A stretch of DNA of 64,000 nt, taken from Gordionus sp. m RMFG-2023. Its lineage: Eukaryota > Nematomorpha > Gordioida > Chordodea > Parachordodidae. This document shows positions 46,423 to 58,680 of the stretch, piece by piece; position 1 is the stretch's first letter; each line of letters starts with the position of its first letter. Under the pieces are notes generated by a model that saw only the letters and a program-made list of their open reading frames with translations, did not search any database and was not told the DNA's origin. Position numbers and translations under genes: made by a program. The stretch lies in contig NC_088779.1 in the NCBI RefSeq assembly GCF_954871325.1, positions 24,848,869 to 24,912,868 of the forward strand, given 5' to 3'.

Positions 46423-47810
46423 TTGATTAAAATAATTTTAAATAATTTAAAAAAATTGTATAAATATAAAATTACTACTATAATAAATAAAAGTAATAAT
46501 AATTTACATAACATAAAATAGATTTGTTTTTACCTTTGAATTCCTACGTGAATATCTAACAGGCCCTGATTTACTTCGGTCCAAATGGGATGTATGAGAT
46601 GACTATCGACACTAAGACAAAGAATTAGGTCAATGAAACATGGTGTCAATATCAATGGTCGTAATTCGAAAAAGAATAGAATTAGTCGTTTAATTAAAAG
46701 GAATTCGTCACAAGAGATCGTTATACGTACAAGTAATCGATGTAGCTAAAAGAAATTCGTTATAAATTTTTATTAAAGATATATGGTTGACTGTTATTTA
46801 AGTTGATAATATTTAGCAAACTATCAGGTTGTTGATTAACCAAAAAATCTTCATAAAGAGAAACGGCTTTTCGTCATTAGAAAATTTATGCCGCAATCGA
46901 GCTCAATTAGAGATCGGATTTTTATTTTGGATCAAAAGATACAAGAAATCATTATCGTATAAGAGATCTTAAGGCAAAGTGGATATATTGACAAGAAGAC
47001 CAGGATGCTATCGTTAATCGTTGACAAATTATAGCCAATTGCTTATCAAAAATTTAGTATAAGATAAAAAATCGAACAAAAAGTCGTGGAAACCATCGTT
47101 ACTCGCAGACAAATTATCGTCAGTGGTTTACCGTCATTAGTTACTAGAAACAGTTAGAAACAAGCAAAGACTAGGATAATGTGGGAGTAAAACGAGATAT
47201 AATTAAAGGAGCTAGAAGAATGTATCGGGAACCATGCCTTACTCGCAGAATGGTGGGACTAATCTAAGTGGAAGGGTGTTGTAATTGTTAAACCAAATTA
47301 CAAAGCCGAAGGATATTCAAATCTACTCAAGAAAAAAGAATTAAATTTCGAATGCAAATGATTTAAAGAAAGAGGAATAAAAAAGAATGATTATTCAAAT
47401 TAAAGAAAGTTCAAGATTTTTTTCAGTTTGTTTCTAAAACATTATGTAAATGAATTATAGAAAAGTATATATATATTCGAGGATATTTGTATAAACGGAG
47501 ATCATGATTTTACGAAATTAATTATAATTTTTAATTTTAATTTTTGATTATTTTAAATTTTTTTAATTAATTTAGTTTGATTATATTTTTAACTTATTAT
47601 TTAATAAAGATTTAGTATCATTTTAGTTCTAACTTTTCTGATTTGACGAATATTATAGAAAAATATATATAATCGAGGATATTAGTCTGATTTAGTATCA
47701 GTTTAGTTCTAACGAGGATATTAGTCTGATTTAGTATCTTTTATTCTAACCTTTCTTATTTAACAACGATTATAATCTTCCAATTCTTATTTTAATTGTT
47801 CAAAATGTTA

Positions 47811-49120
47811 CAATACATTAAATTGCAATTTGATGGTAATTCAGAATATTTATAAATTAGGTATGTTGTAATATTCAAATTAATTTTATATAAATATTGT
47901 CTAATGTCATTATAAGAAATGTCATGTAAGTTAAATATTATAGACTATGTAAATGAGGATATTTCGAAGATGTTAATTCTAAAAAGAAAGTTTTATATTT
48001 TTAATAATTTTACTTTTTAATTTTCCACTTAAATTTTTTTTAATAATAAAATTTTTTATTATGTTATTATAAATGTAAATTGGGAGCATATGTATGACAA
48101 CGCATAATAAAAGGATTAGTAAATTATGATTTAAATATCTAAGTTTATGATAACAAACCTTTAAATTTTATATATATTTTTTCTTCTTTACTAGTTACTT
48201 CAAACTATGCTTTATACAAAGTACATACAACATTAAATTTAAAATTTTGTCCAAATACTATAAGTTTTTATCAATAAAATAATTTTTTGATTTTTTGATT
48301 TTTACATTTTTTAACATTTAACATTATTTTATATAGTGGTGAAATAATTCAATGGAGTAACTAGCCTTTACAATCTCAGAGGGATCAATTAAAAAAAAAA
48401 TATATTTATCTATTTATTACAATATTATATATTTTCGATTTCGAAAAGGTGATAAAAAAGGTTATCCTCAATTGATACTGGGTTTTAAAACCACTCAGGG
48501 CGATATGATTCTTATATATGATTTACATGTAAGGTAGTTTAATTACTTAGATTATTAAATGTTACGGGGCGATTGTTTTAAATATAGCTTCTTACGATTT
48601 AAAAATAATAACATATTTGCAAAAATATTTGATCACAATCCAGCCCCCTCCCTAACTGTCACATCTAATCCCACCTATTTTAATCTAATGTAAATAATAC
48701 CATAATTAGCTTTAAGTGCCCACATTTAATATATATGCAGTATAAAACATTTAATAAAATTCCTGTTCCAAGACTTAAAACTCGCTCATTTAGAGAGCAT
48801 TATATACAAAAGATATTATTTAACTATTATTCGAGACCCATAATCTATGTATTAAACCACTCCCCCCCCCTTCCATATATTAAATATTCATAAAATTTAA
48901 TTAAATATAAACCCTCTCCCCTACAATAACTAGAACAGTCCGCTTAGAATGATAATTAATTACGATCAAATGATATATTAATTAATCTTTTATTTGAAAC
49001 CCAATCAAATTATTATGTTTTAAGTCCGTCTCACCAATCTCCTAGACCAAATCTCACCCGTAAAGATCAAATGTGAATACTATCATTGCACCTCAAATTA
49101 TATTTATAATTAACTTTCAT
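47811..49120. other. AT-rich intergenic region
   Basis: No gene or clear repeat recognised. The first 60 bases resemble 39720-39780 in direct orientation (gcaatttgatggtaattcag versus gcaattgatggatattcag), a possible relic of a target site or a shared repeat on both sides of the LTR element. Confidence 0.4.
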
Positions 49121-49125
49121 TTAAT

Positions 49126-49365
49126 ACTCGGGGTAAGATGGTAAATATTTAAATTTGCCCCATAAAACACAAAGCTTTTCATTTTTAATGTTATAATTAA
49201 TACATATCTTCATGTATATGTAATGATACATATAAAACACATAATTTCTGGCACAAATAAGATATACCAATTTAGGACGATTAATACATTATATCAAATC
49301 TTCACACATTTATTAAATAATAATATTACATACCTAAATGTTTTCCTCTCTACCCCCTACAAAAA
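49126..49365. mobile_element. Probable MITE with CTCGGGGTAAGATGG end
   Basis: Starts ctcggggtaagatggtaaat and ends ttttcctctctaccccctac; the ends are roughly inverted (GGGGTAAGATGG and GGGGTAGAGAGG). The interior keeps paired motifs (catatcttcatgtatatg). The GGGGTAA wording recalls the repeat at 26537-27978. It sits about 80 bp upstream of the hnRNP M start codon and next to an assembly gap. Confidence 0.4.
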
Positions 49366-49374
49366 ATACTTTTG

Positions 49375-49384
49375 NNNNNNNNNN
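49375..49384. other. Assembly gap (10 N)
   Basis: Ten N bases, 57 bases before the hnRNP M start codon; promoter and leader may be incomplete. Confidence 0.99.
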
Positions 49385-49441
49385 TAAAAATAATTAACGT
49401 CTATTGACGTATTAATTGTAATTCCTTTAACTGAAAACAAT

Positions 49442-52029
49442 ATGGCTACTGAAAAACGTGCAAGATCTGAATCTCCTGTAAAAGATGAAATTATTAACAA
49501 CTCTCACGAAAATATTGATATAGATATCAATGATACTACTAATTCAGATGTTGAAAATCCTAAGTCCAAAATAAAATTATCAACTAAGAAAGTTTTAATT
49601 AGTAATATTGCATATGAAGTTAAATGGCAGGATTTGAAGAGTCTTTTAAAGGATGAAAGTATATATTTTAAATTTTACACATAAAGGAGAAGCATTAAAT
49701 TGAGATACTCGATTTAATGAATTTTCTATATTTTGATATATAATATTTTGTTTTTAACAAGTTTAGATTCTTTATTTGGTTGACACATCTTACATATTTT
49801 ATAAATTTATTTCGTTAATTTGTATTTTGGTATTGCATTATATTCTTTAAATAGTTGGAGAAGTTGATTTTGTACAGATTTTTGAATCTCCTGATGGAAG
49901 GTCCAAAGGCGTGGGGTAAGAAAATTTATATTTTATACATGATTTTTTGTTTGGTGTTTGATTAAATATTATTTTTAACACTTTTTAAATACTGGATTTG
50001 GGATTACTTTTATTTTGAGGGTTTATATAAATACTACTCTGATATACCATTTTTAATTTGCTCAAAAATTTCATGTATATTGATATAGTGTCGTGGAATT
50101 CAAAACTGAAGAAATGGCTCAAAAATGTGCTGATAAAATGCACAGATTTGTTTATAAAGGACGAGAATTAGTTGTAAAAGAGGTTTTATAAATTTATAGT
50201 TTTCATTTTTATCATATTCAAAATAAGGACAAAGAAGGTGAAAGAGATAAATTTGGAGAACCAATTCCTAAAATTACACAAAATGATGGCTTAGATTTTG
50301 AATCCTATGGTATTGAAGCCAAAACATTAAATGACTTGGGAATTACAGGGCCATTAACTAATAGATTATTTGTGGCAAATGTATATAAAAATCTATAATT
50401 TCTATTGTTAACTCTATTATCTTCAATTAAATTTTATTATTAGATTGATTACAAAGTAGATGATAGAAAAATTAGAGACGTTTTTTGCTTAGCTGGTAAA
50501 GTCAACAAAGTTTGGCTTCATAAAGGTGAAGAAAGCAAACCCCGTGGCACAGGAATTGTAGAAATGTCTCATCCGGTTGAAGCTGTCCAGGCAATAGCAA
50601 TGCTCAATGGCCATGTTAGTGATTTATTTCATATAACATTTATTAGCTGTTTATAATATTTTACTATTTCATAAAAATATATAGAGACTATATAACAGAG
50701 AATTAGCCATAAGAATAGACAAATTCACTCAAGATGAAGATAATAAATCACGCAAATTTCCTGTACCCAAACCAGTATTACTGCCAAGTTTAATACTTAA
50801 AATGATTATTTTATCAAAATCATTGTTTTTTTATTCTTGCTGCATAAATTCATTTAATTCTTATAAATTTTAAACTAGTAATAATGTTCAATATATGTAA
50901 ATATTGAACTCCTTTATAATCAAAAAACATACATCAATTATAGATTTTAACATCACAACCTTAAATTATTTGTATTTAATTTAACAAGAGGGTCTTAAAT
51001 CAATTGGCATGGGTATCAGCATTGGAGGAGTTCCCCTATCCATATGTCAAATGTTAGGAGGTGGTGTTTCTCCTTTTGACTCAGAAATGTTCTTTGATGC
51101 CAGCAGTAGAGGTATGTCAGGTTCCCCAAATGGTTTAGGCAATCCCAATCAACTTAACTCATTACTTGGAAGTGGAGCTGGATATGGAGGAGCCAATAAT
51201 CAGCAGTTGATGTCAATTATGAATGCCCTAATGGGGACTGGAGGTGGATCACCTGGAAATAATGGTTTGCAAAAAACTTATTTTGTTATTTAATTTAGTT
51301 TCAAATAGACTATTTTTTTTTATAATAGAGGTTCATTATTATATTTATGTATTTTTTAATATTCAATTTTTACAAACCAATATCACTCTTAAAATAATAG
51401 GATTGAATCCAATGCTAATGTCAATGATGTCTCAAATGGGTGGTGGCCCTGGCCCAATGGGTGCAAGTCCAGGTCTGCTCAATTCACTTTTTGCTGGGAG
51501 CATGATGGACCCAATGATGTCTTCTCACCCCCCTCCAATTAAAAGGGGTGGGGGTAGTTCCCAAAACTCACCTGGAAATGTGGGAGGAGCTAACAAAGTC
51601 CTTGTTAAAAATCTACCATCTGGCTATAAGTGGCAAGATTTGAAGGACAAGTTTAGGGAAGCTGGTGATATCAGGTATTTTTGAATACCATACTCTTTCA
51701 ATTTGTATTTAATTATATTGCTCTATTTTTATTTATAAAAAAATGAATGGAAAATTTATTTTAATGGTGCCATTTTTAATTTATGACCTAAATGATTGTT
51801 GCTTTATTAGTATTTTATCAAAGGAAATTACATTGCATTAAAACATTTTTTATTTATCTTATAAATTTATTTAAGGTATGCTTCTGTCAGTCCTTGCAAA
51901 GATGACCCTTCATCCTCCGAGGGTTTAGTTCAATTCGCAAATATGGACTCAGCTCGTAGAGCTGTTAAAAATATGGATAACATTAGATTGGGTGGCCGAG
52001 TCATATCGTTACAATTGCAGCATTCATAA
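49442..52029 (+). CDS. HNRNPM: hnRNP M / MYEF2-type RNA-binding protein, nine exons
   Basis: Exons 49442-49658, 49855-49915, 50089-50182, 50228-50380, 50444-50614, 50685-50787, 50989-51264, 51401-51674 and 51876-52029; all eight introns (45-201 bp) are GT-AG and phases match, giving 500 residues. Three RRMs: RRM1 (about 50-125; KVLISNIAYEVKWQDLK, SKGVGVVEFK), RRM2 (about 171-245; RLFVANIDYKV, GTGIVEMSHPVEA), RRM3 (about 425-499; KVLVKNLPSGYKWQDLK, GLVQFANMDSARRA). Between RRM2 and RRM3 lies a Gly/Met/Ser/Asn-rich linker starting LPKGLKSIGMGI, as in hnRNP M. The family binds G/U-rich pre-mRNA in the nucleus and controls splicing. VKWQDLK recurs in RRM1 and RRM3. The start has an acidic Ser-rich tail (RARSESPVKDE). 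Shorter than human hnRNP M (730 aa) because the linker is reduced. AATAAA near 52220. Confidence 0.9.
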
Positions 52030-52309
52030 ATTAAATGCTGGTTTTTGGAAAATGTCATTTAACTATTAAATTTTTTGTATATATCTCATGTCTTATGTAT
52101 ATATATTTTAACTTAGTTTAAAATTAAAATGTAGATTGTGATAACTCAATTTTTTGATTGAAGCCATAATTTATTGTAAATATTAATTATAATTTTTAAT
52201 TGGTTATAAATTAGTTTTAAATAAAATTTGAATCATTTCATATTTTTTTTAATAATGTACCACTTATTTTATATATGATGAGATCTTAAAGTTTTATATT
52301 TTTCAAAAA

Positions 52310-52500
52310 TGCTATAATACTATTATAAATGTACCCAGGGTTTAACAAAAATCTTCATGAGCATTTGAAGATTTTGAGCAAAAATCTTTGTAGATCAAAG
52401 AATTTACTTATAAAATATTTGGAAAGTTAGGTAATATTTGATCAAGAATACTATAGGGCGTTTTAAAAAAAAATCTGAAAATTTTTGAGCATTAAACTTT
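52310..52500. repeat. Repeat fragment with aaaatcttcatgag / gaagatttt motifs
   Basis: Short stretch with ttgaagattttgagcaaaaa and gatcaagaatactatagg, similar to the arms of the element at 56931-60821. Probably a worn solo end of that family. Confidence 0.35.
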
Positions 52501-52510
52501 ATGTGCCAGA

Positions 52511-52685
52511 CTCAGTGTTGTTAAAAGGACTGATTTGGGTCGATTTTAAAAACCAGTCCAATTAAGATTTTCGCCAAAATAATATGCAAACCTCGAGAGT
52601 TGTGTCCAAACCTTTATGCCATCTATTCAAATGATTATAATCTTATAATTGGTTCGTTTTATAAAATCGGGCACTTTAACACCAA
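52511..52685. mobile_element. Worn TAGTGTTGTTAAACGGCTC-family MITE
   Basis: cagtgttgttaaaaggactg then tttgggtcgattttaaaaac at the left and gttcgttttataaaatcggg at the right, with gtccaaacctttatgccatct shared with 35430-35460. The right end (ctttaacacc) is damaged and no target duplication is visible. Confidence 0.6.
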
Positions 52686-53639
52686 TTAGATTCAATTTTT
52701 TACTGCTATATCTTAAAATTTTAATTACAAGGCCAAGTATTAATATTTATTTATTTAAAGAAGAATTTTTTTGTTTTAAGTGCTTTATTAATTTGACATC
52801 TTTTAAGCATTTTGATGTATATAAATCCTCATTTAAATAAATACTTTTAAATAAAAAAATAGTCAGTCATCATGACTATTTTATGAAAATAGATGAAAGA
52901 TCTGGTACATATCTACTAATAAAATGTTAAAATTATGTAGATTAAAATAAAGGCTAATCTAATTTCTATTAACGCTCAAATGTAATATATTTTTTGATCT
53001 TTTGTTTATTCCCTTATTAAGTGCAACCGATTTTTAATTTAAAATTAAATTGTTTAACTTCTGTGCAACTAACAGTTTTTCATTTGGCCTTGCTGATATT
53101 ATATCATTGGGGCACTATAGGTAAAACATCATTTTATATCTTATATTCAATATTTTTTTGACATTTTTAATAAGATACCCTATTTTGATTATTTTCTTGA
53201 TAACAGATACAAATGTTTTTTTATATTTTTGTTTAAAAAAATTAATTATATATATTAACCTATTTTGTGGATTTCGGTATTAATTTTATTATTATTTCTA
53301 TCATGTCATATTTTAAAAATATTGGTTATATACCTATAACAAAAATCAACCAGAAAACCTACAATTTACATCATGAAAGATAACACTAAAATAAATTAAG
53401 GACATATTTTTGTTACAATTCCTTATATGAATTGTAATCAAATTGTCGAAGGCTCGTGGGAGAGACTGGAACCTAGTATTAATAAAAAGGAATATATAAT
53501 AAATTAAATAATTTGGTTAATAAATCTTACGACTCCTGTTTTTCACTAAACAAATTTTATATCTTGAATTTTTCACAATACTAAATTTCTTCAAATTATA
53601 AAACCATACACTGACTTTTATTTTAAAATTTTTTCATTT
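52686..53639. other. AT-rich stretch, mostly unrecognised
   Basis: One patch (53125-53220, with gacatttttaataagatac) resembles the subterminal part of hAT-A at 9559-9590. No gene recognised; a 63-residue open frame at 52649 is low-complexity. Confidence 0.4.
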
Positions 53640-54000
53640 ATATACATTTTTTTAATGTGCAAAAAAATTACAAGTATATTAAAAATTCATAAAAAAATAA
53701 TAAAAATTACAAGTATATTAAAAATTCAAAAAATAATAAAAATTACAAGTATATTAAAAATTCATATATAATAATAAAAATTACAAGTATTCATAAAAAA
53801 TAATAAATTACAAGTATTCATAAAAAATAATTAAAATTACAAGTCTATTTAAGTTCATAAAAAAAAAATTCCTAGACTGCATATTCAAATTAATACTTAA
53901 CAATCGTCGAGCACATATTCACAAACTAACATATGAAAATATAATTTATATTCATATTAATAATTCATTAATCGTCGATCACATATTCACAAAGTGATAA
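53640..54000 (+). repeat. acaagtatattaaaaattca repeat with cgtcgatcacatattcac tail
   Basis: Irregular tandem copies (30-45 bp) of ttacaagtatattaaaaattc from 53660 to 53850, followed by two aatcgtcga(g/t)cacatattcac blocks. Inverted copy at 30245-30495. Confidence 0.65.
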
Positions 54001-54061
54001 TAACAATTTTATATATTAATGTAATTGAAATAGTATATTACTATGTATATATGTTTAAAAG

Positions 54062-56889
54062 AGCTCCGTGAAGTTGGCAGAACGACTTGAAGTGCAATTG
54101 ACAATATTGATGTCGTTATTTAGAGCTTTAATTGCACCTCTATCCGGACATCAGCAGAATGAACCGTTCGTGAGTTATGAGAAAATAAGGAAAGTGTGAA
54201 ATTTCGATGCTGACAGAACGACTTGAGGTGCAATTAACAAAAGTACACCATTATTTAGAGTCTTAATTGCACCTAATTGCACTTCTATCCGGACATCAGC
54301 AGAATGAACCGTTCGTGAGTTATGAGCAAAATAAGAAAAGATCCTTTTTTAAAACTTAGCAATAATGTAATATTTGATTTACTCTATAATATTCTCAAAC
54401 CCAGATATCCTTATCACTAACCGTAACCGAGCTATAGCTATTTAAAAAACGTAAAGTTGGCAGGACGACTTGAGGTGCAATTAACAAAAATTATGCCATT
54501 ATCCTTAATTGCACCTAATTGCACTTCTATCCGGACATCAGCAGAATCAACCGCTCGTGAGTTATGAGCAAAATAAGAAAGTGTTGGCACTTTGTCAAAA
54601 CCGAAAATAAATTAGATTACCTTTTAAAACTTGGCAATTAATTAGTTTACAATTTGTGCTTTAATATTCACTAAACGGGATATCCGTATTATTAACCGCA
54701 AGCGTATGATATTTATTTATCTGAGAAGAGTGAAGTAGGCGGAATTATTTATAAAATGTGAAGTGCAATTAGGGATACTTATGCCAATGTGTAGCCCTTT
54801 AATTGAACATCAAGAATCTTTAAACGGCATATCAGCAGAATTAACCGTTCGTGAGTTATGAGCAAAATAAGAAGGTGTTGGTACTTTGCCAAAACCGAAA
54901 ATAAATAAGAATAATTTTCAAAACTTGGCAATTATTTAGTATTCAATTTGTGCTCTAAAAACGGGATATCCGTATCATTAACCGCAAGCGAGTAATATTT
55001 GCTTATTTGAGAATCGGAAATAGGCGGAATTATTTATAAAAAGTGAGGTGCAATTAGCGATACATATGCCACGAAACTTGACAATTATTTAGTATTCAAT
55101 TTGTGCTTTAATATTCTAGAAACGGGATATCCGTATCATTTACCGAAAGCGAGTAATATTTGCTTATTTAGAAGCCGAAATAGGCGGAAATTTTTATAAA
55201 AAGTGAGGTACAATTAGCGATACATATGCCAATGTGTAGCCCTTTAATTGAACATTAAGAATCTTTAAACGGCATATCATCAGAATTAACGGCTAGTGAG
55301 TTATGAGCAAAATAATAGAGTGTTGGCACTTTGCCAAAACCGAAAAAAATTAAGAATAACTTTCGAAACTTGGCAATTATTTAGTATTCAATTTGTGCTT
55401 TAATATTCTCAAAACGGAATATCCGTATCATTAACCGTAACCGAGTTATATTTATAACACTCTATTATTTTGCTCATAACTCACTAGCCGTTAATTCTGC
55501 TGATATGCCGTTTTAAGATTTTTAATGTTCAATTAAAGGGCTACACATTGGCATATGTATCGCTAATTGCCCTTACTTTTTATAAATAATTCCGCCTATT
55601 TCCGCTTATCAAATAAGCAAATATTACTCGCTTGTGGTTAATGATACGGATATCCCGTTTTGAGAATATTAAAGCACAAATTGAATACTAAATAATTGCA
55701 AAGTTTTGAAAGTTATTCTTAATTTTTTTCGGTTTTGGCAAAGTGCCATTACTCTATTATTTTGCTCATAACTCACTAGCCGTTAATTCTGCTGATATGC
55801 CGTTTAAAGATTCTTAATGTTCAATTAAAGGGCTACACATTGGCATATGTATCGCTAATTGCACCTCACTTTTTATAAATAATTCCGCCTATTTCCGCTT
55901 CTCAAATAAGCAAATATTACTCGCTTGCGGTTAATGATACGGATATCCCGTTTCTAGAATATTAAAGCACAAATTGAATACTAAATAATTGTCCAGTTTC
56001 GAAAATTATTCTTATTTATTTTCGGTTTTGGCAAAGTACCAACACTTCTTAGTTTGCTCCACGAATGGTTAATTCTGCTGATATGCCGTTTAAAGGTTCT
56101 TGATGTTCAATTAAAGGGCTACACATTTGCATAAGTATCCCTAATTGCACGTCACATATTATAAATAATTCCGCTTACTTCACTCCTCAGATAAATAAAT
56201 ATCATACGCTTGCGGTTAATAATACGGATATCCCGTTTTGGGAATATTAAAGCACAAATTGTAAACTAATTAATTGCCAAGCTTTAAAAGGTAATCTAAT
56301 TTATTTTCGGTTTTGGCAAAGTCTTATTTTGCTCATAACTCACGAGCGGTTGATTCTGCTGATGTCCGGATAGAAGTGCAATTAGGTGCAATTAAGGCTC
56401 TAAATAATGGCATAATTTTTGTTAATTGCACCTCAAGTCGTTCTGCCAACTTCACGTTTTTTAAATAGCTATAGCTCGGTTTCGGTTAATGATACGGATA
56501 TCCGGGTTTGAGAATATTAAAGAGTAAATCAAATACTACATTATTGCTAAGTTTCAAAAAAGAATCTTTTTTATTTTCGGTTTTGGCAAAGTGCCAACAC
56601 TTTCTTATTTTGCTCATAACTCACGAACGGTTCATTCTGCTGATGTCCGGATAGAAGTGCAATTAGGTGCAATTAAGACGCTAAATAATGGCATAACTTT
56701 TGTTAATTGCACCTCAAGTCGTTCTGCCAGCATCAAAATTTCACACTTTCCTTATTTTGCTCATAACTCACGAACGGTTCATTCTGCTGATGTCCGGATA
56801 GAAGTGCAATTAGGTGCAATTAAAGCTCTAAATATTGACATCAATTTTGTCAATTGCATCTCAAGTCGTTCTGCCAACTTCACGGATCT
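54062..56889. mobile_element. Non-coding foldback element with 9-bp target duplication
   Basis: A 2,828-bp inverted structure. The ends read inward as AGCTCCGTGAAG and AGATCCGTGAAG (11 of 12), and identical 9-mers gtttaaaag flank it (54053-54061 and 56890-56898), the duplication length of Mutator-like elements. The two arms (54062 to about 55400 and about 55456-56889) are inverted copies made of units of roughly 280-300 bp with atgtccggatagaagtgcaa, gagttatgagcaaaata, aacgggatatccgtatc and taggcggaa. No protein is encoded: the 121-codon frame at 56591 is repeat read-through. It is distinct in sequence from the foldback at 18860-23378 but alike in design. Confidence 0.85.
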
Positions 56890-57575
56890 GTTTAAAAGTA
56901 ATATAGCCATGTTAAAAAGTATACTTAGATCAAAGTTATACATTTGCTCAAAATAAAAAAATCTATGAAGATTTTAAGATTTTTTATTTTAAAATGGTTT
57001 TAAGATCTAAATCTTTGAAGATTTTTTATTTAAATATATTTTTGATCAAAGATCTTCATATTTTAAGATGTTGTAGTAAATTATTATTTTTATAATATTT
57101 TTTTGAGGTAAATAGGTTAGCATGCATGTTAAATTAAAATAAAAATTCTATGAAGATGTACCATAAAGAAGTGACAATTGTCATAATCGTTACTTTATAA
57201 CTTTTTGACACAAATGGGTAAAATTTATATTAAAACAATATTAAATTAAACTCAAAAAAGTGACAATTATCATTATCATTATTAAAGGTCTATTTAATAA
57301 ATTATTTTTATGTAAACCCAATATATCACTATCATTCCAACCCTTTATTAATTCTTATACAATTAACCAAGTTAGTTTTCCCATCACATCATCTTCTCCA
57401 TTATTTCCTTCTATTGTCAACGTTTGGCCTTTGATTCTCACACTTCTTTTCCGTCTAGTTCTTCTACCCAGAATTAAACTACAAATCCATATAAATAATA
57501 CTAACAACGTTCCAATAATATTAGATTGAATTGATATATTTAAGAGTTAAGAATAAAATATAATTAAATAAAAGA

Positions 57576-57770
57576 AAAACTGTGTTGAGATTAGTATAAA
57601 GGATTAAAAAATTATATATTAAATCGATTAAGTGAGAAAAACTGTGTTGAGATTAGTATAAAGGATAAAAAATTATATATTAAATCGATTAAGTGTGTAG
57701 AAAAACTCTGTCGAGATTAGTATAAAGGATATTTAAAACTTATTTTTTTTTAAATTGGTTAAGTGGATAA
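57576..57770 (+). repeat. Tandem repeat of about 65 bp, three copies
   Basis: The unit gttgagattagtataaagga, then attatatattaaatcgatta, then agtg, appears at about 57576, 57639 and 57703, the third copy diverging after cgagattagtataaagga. Inside the 56931-60821 element. Confidence 0.75.
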
Positions 57771-58034
57771 CCACAACATTTATACGATTTAATTATTTAA
57801 CACCGTTTTTATTTAATTTTTTTATTAATTTACAAAAAAGAAGGAATGATTTTTTTTTATAATTTTTCGAGAATTTATTTCTACAACAAATTATTGATTT
57901 TTTAAAAAAATAATGTCAGAAAAAAATCGATATTAATATATAAAAAAAAATAAACAAAACGAAAAAATGATATAATAAATATATCTTAAAAATAAAACAA
58001 TCGGAGAATGCAATGGCATATAATTATAATAATA

Positions 58035-58680
58035 TATCAATAAGAAAATGAATCTTACTCCAATTAATATAATATATATAACAAAAATTTTTACCTAAGC
58101 ATTTGCATTTTACCTTGGCATTTGCAGTTTAGTCAAATATGTGAAACACGTCAAACACCTTTTTAAATAATATTATAATATGATTTTAAAATATACTAAA
58201 ACAAAGAAAATATTTAATTTTTTTTCTTAAAATAATAATACGCCAACATGCGGATTTAATATCAATGAAATTTATTATGTAATTATAATCATTTTTAATT
58301 TATTTATATTAAGGATTTAAACTATCTATTATGAGATAAAAGGAAATACAACTATTAATATCTGTTCATTATTTATTGATTATATCTAATAATATAATTT
58401 TTATAAGTTATACATATCATAAGAAAATGAATCTTACTTTTATTAATAGTATATATATCAAAGTTTTTTACCCTGGGATTTCAGTTTACCTTACACTTCA
58501 ACAAGATTTTAAAAAAGTTGCAAAACGCAAACCAGTTTGTGTTTTTAAAAATTTTTTAAATGGAAACGGAAATGTGCTCAATTTGAACGAATGCATAAAT
58601 GCATTGTTTGCGTTTTGAAACGCAACGTTCAATTTGTGCGCTTAGCATTTGAATTTTAGTCAAACTCTAATAAATGGGGT
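58035..58680 (+). repeat. Direct duplication with agaaaatgaatcttac and gcattt(g)..tttagtcaaa
   Basis: 58040-58145 and 58419-58670 share agaaaatgaatcttac near the start and a final cttagcatttg or cttggcatttg followed by tttagtcaaa. The second copy contains an insert with gcataaatgcattgtttgcg. No gene is evident; an 80-residue frame at 58376 overlaps it without recognisable features. Confidence 0.4.

Larger units (their letters stand above)
39850..47810 (-). mobile_element. Ty3/gypsy-type LTR element with inverted leader-like arms (fossil)
   Basis: The core (41039-46422, minus strand) has one LTR, a purine tract, and gag-to-integrase parts in Ty3 order. On both sides lie matching arms, about 39850-40955 and 46570-47810, which are inverted copies of each other (shared landmarks gttgtaattgttaaacc, aggattcgtcac-like blocks and the AAACGGCTTTTCGTC region). 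The left arm follows a primer-binding-site-like motif next to the LTR, so the arm looks like the untranslated leader of the same family. The element is broken, with probably a handful of disruptions; age appears moderate because the arms still match at most positions. How the right arm came to be inverted is not known; self-integration or a head-to-head pair are options. Confidence 0.7.

Noticed and set aside
39716-47860. DIRS-type element, because of inverted terminal sequences
   Set aside because: The element has a DDE integrase with an H2C2 finger and an LTR with TG...CA ends; no tyrosine recombinase was seen.
56591-56956. 121-residue open frame with an internal repeat (YFAHNSRTVHSADVRIEVQL)
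   Set aside because: It lies in the right arm of the foldback element and repeats because the arm repeats; the inverted left arm shows no matching conserved frame.
57362-57541. Minus-strand frame with a hydrophobic run and ILGRRTRRKS
   Set aside because: Resembles the membrane-plus-basic part of the gag-like frame at 46 kb, but similarity is too weak and it lacks zinc knuckles; only mentioned as a possible relative.
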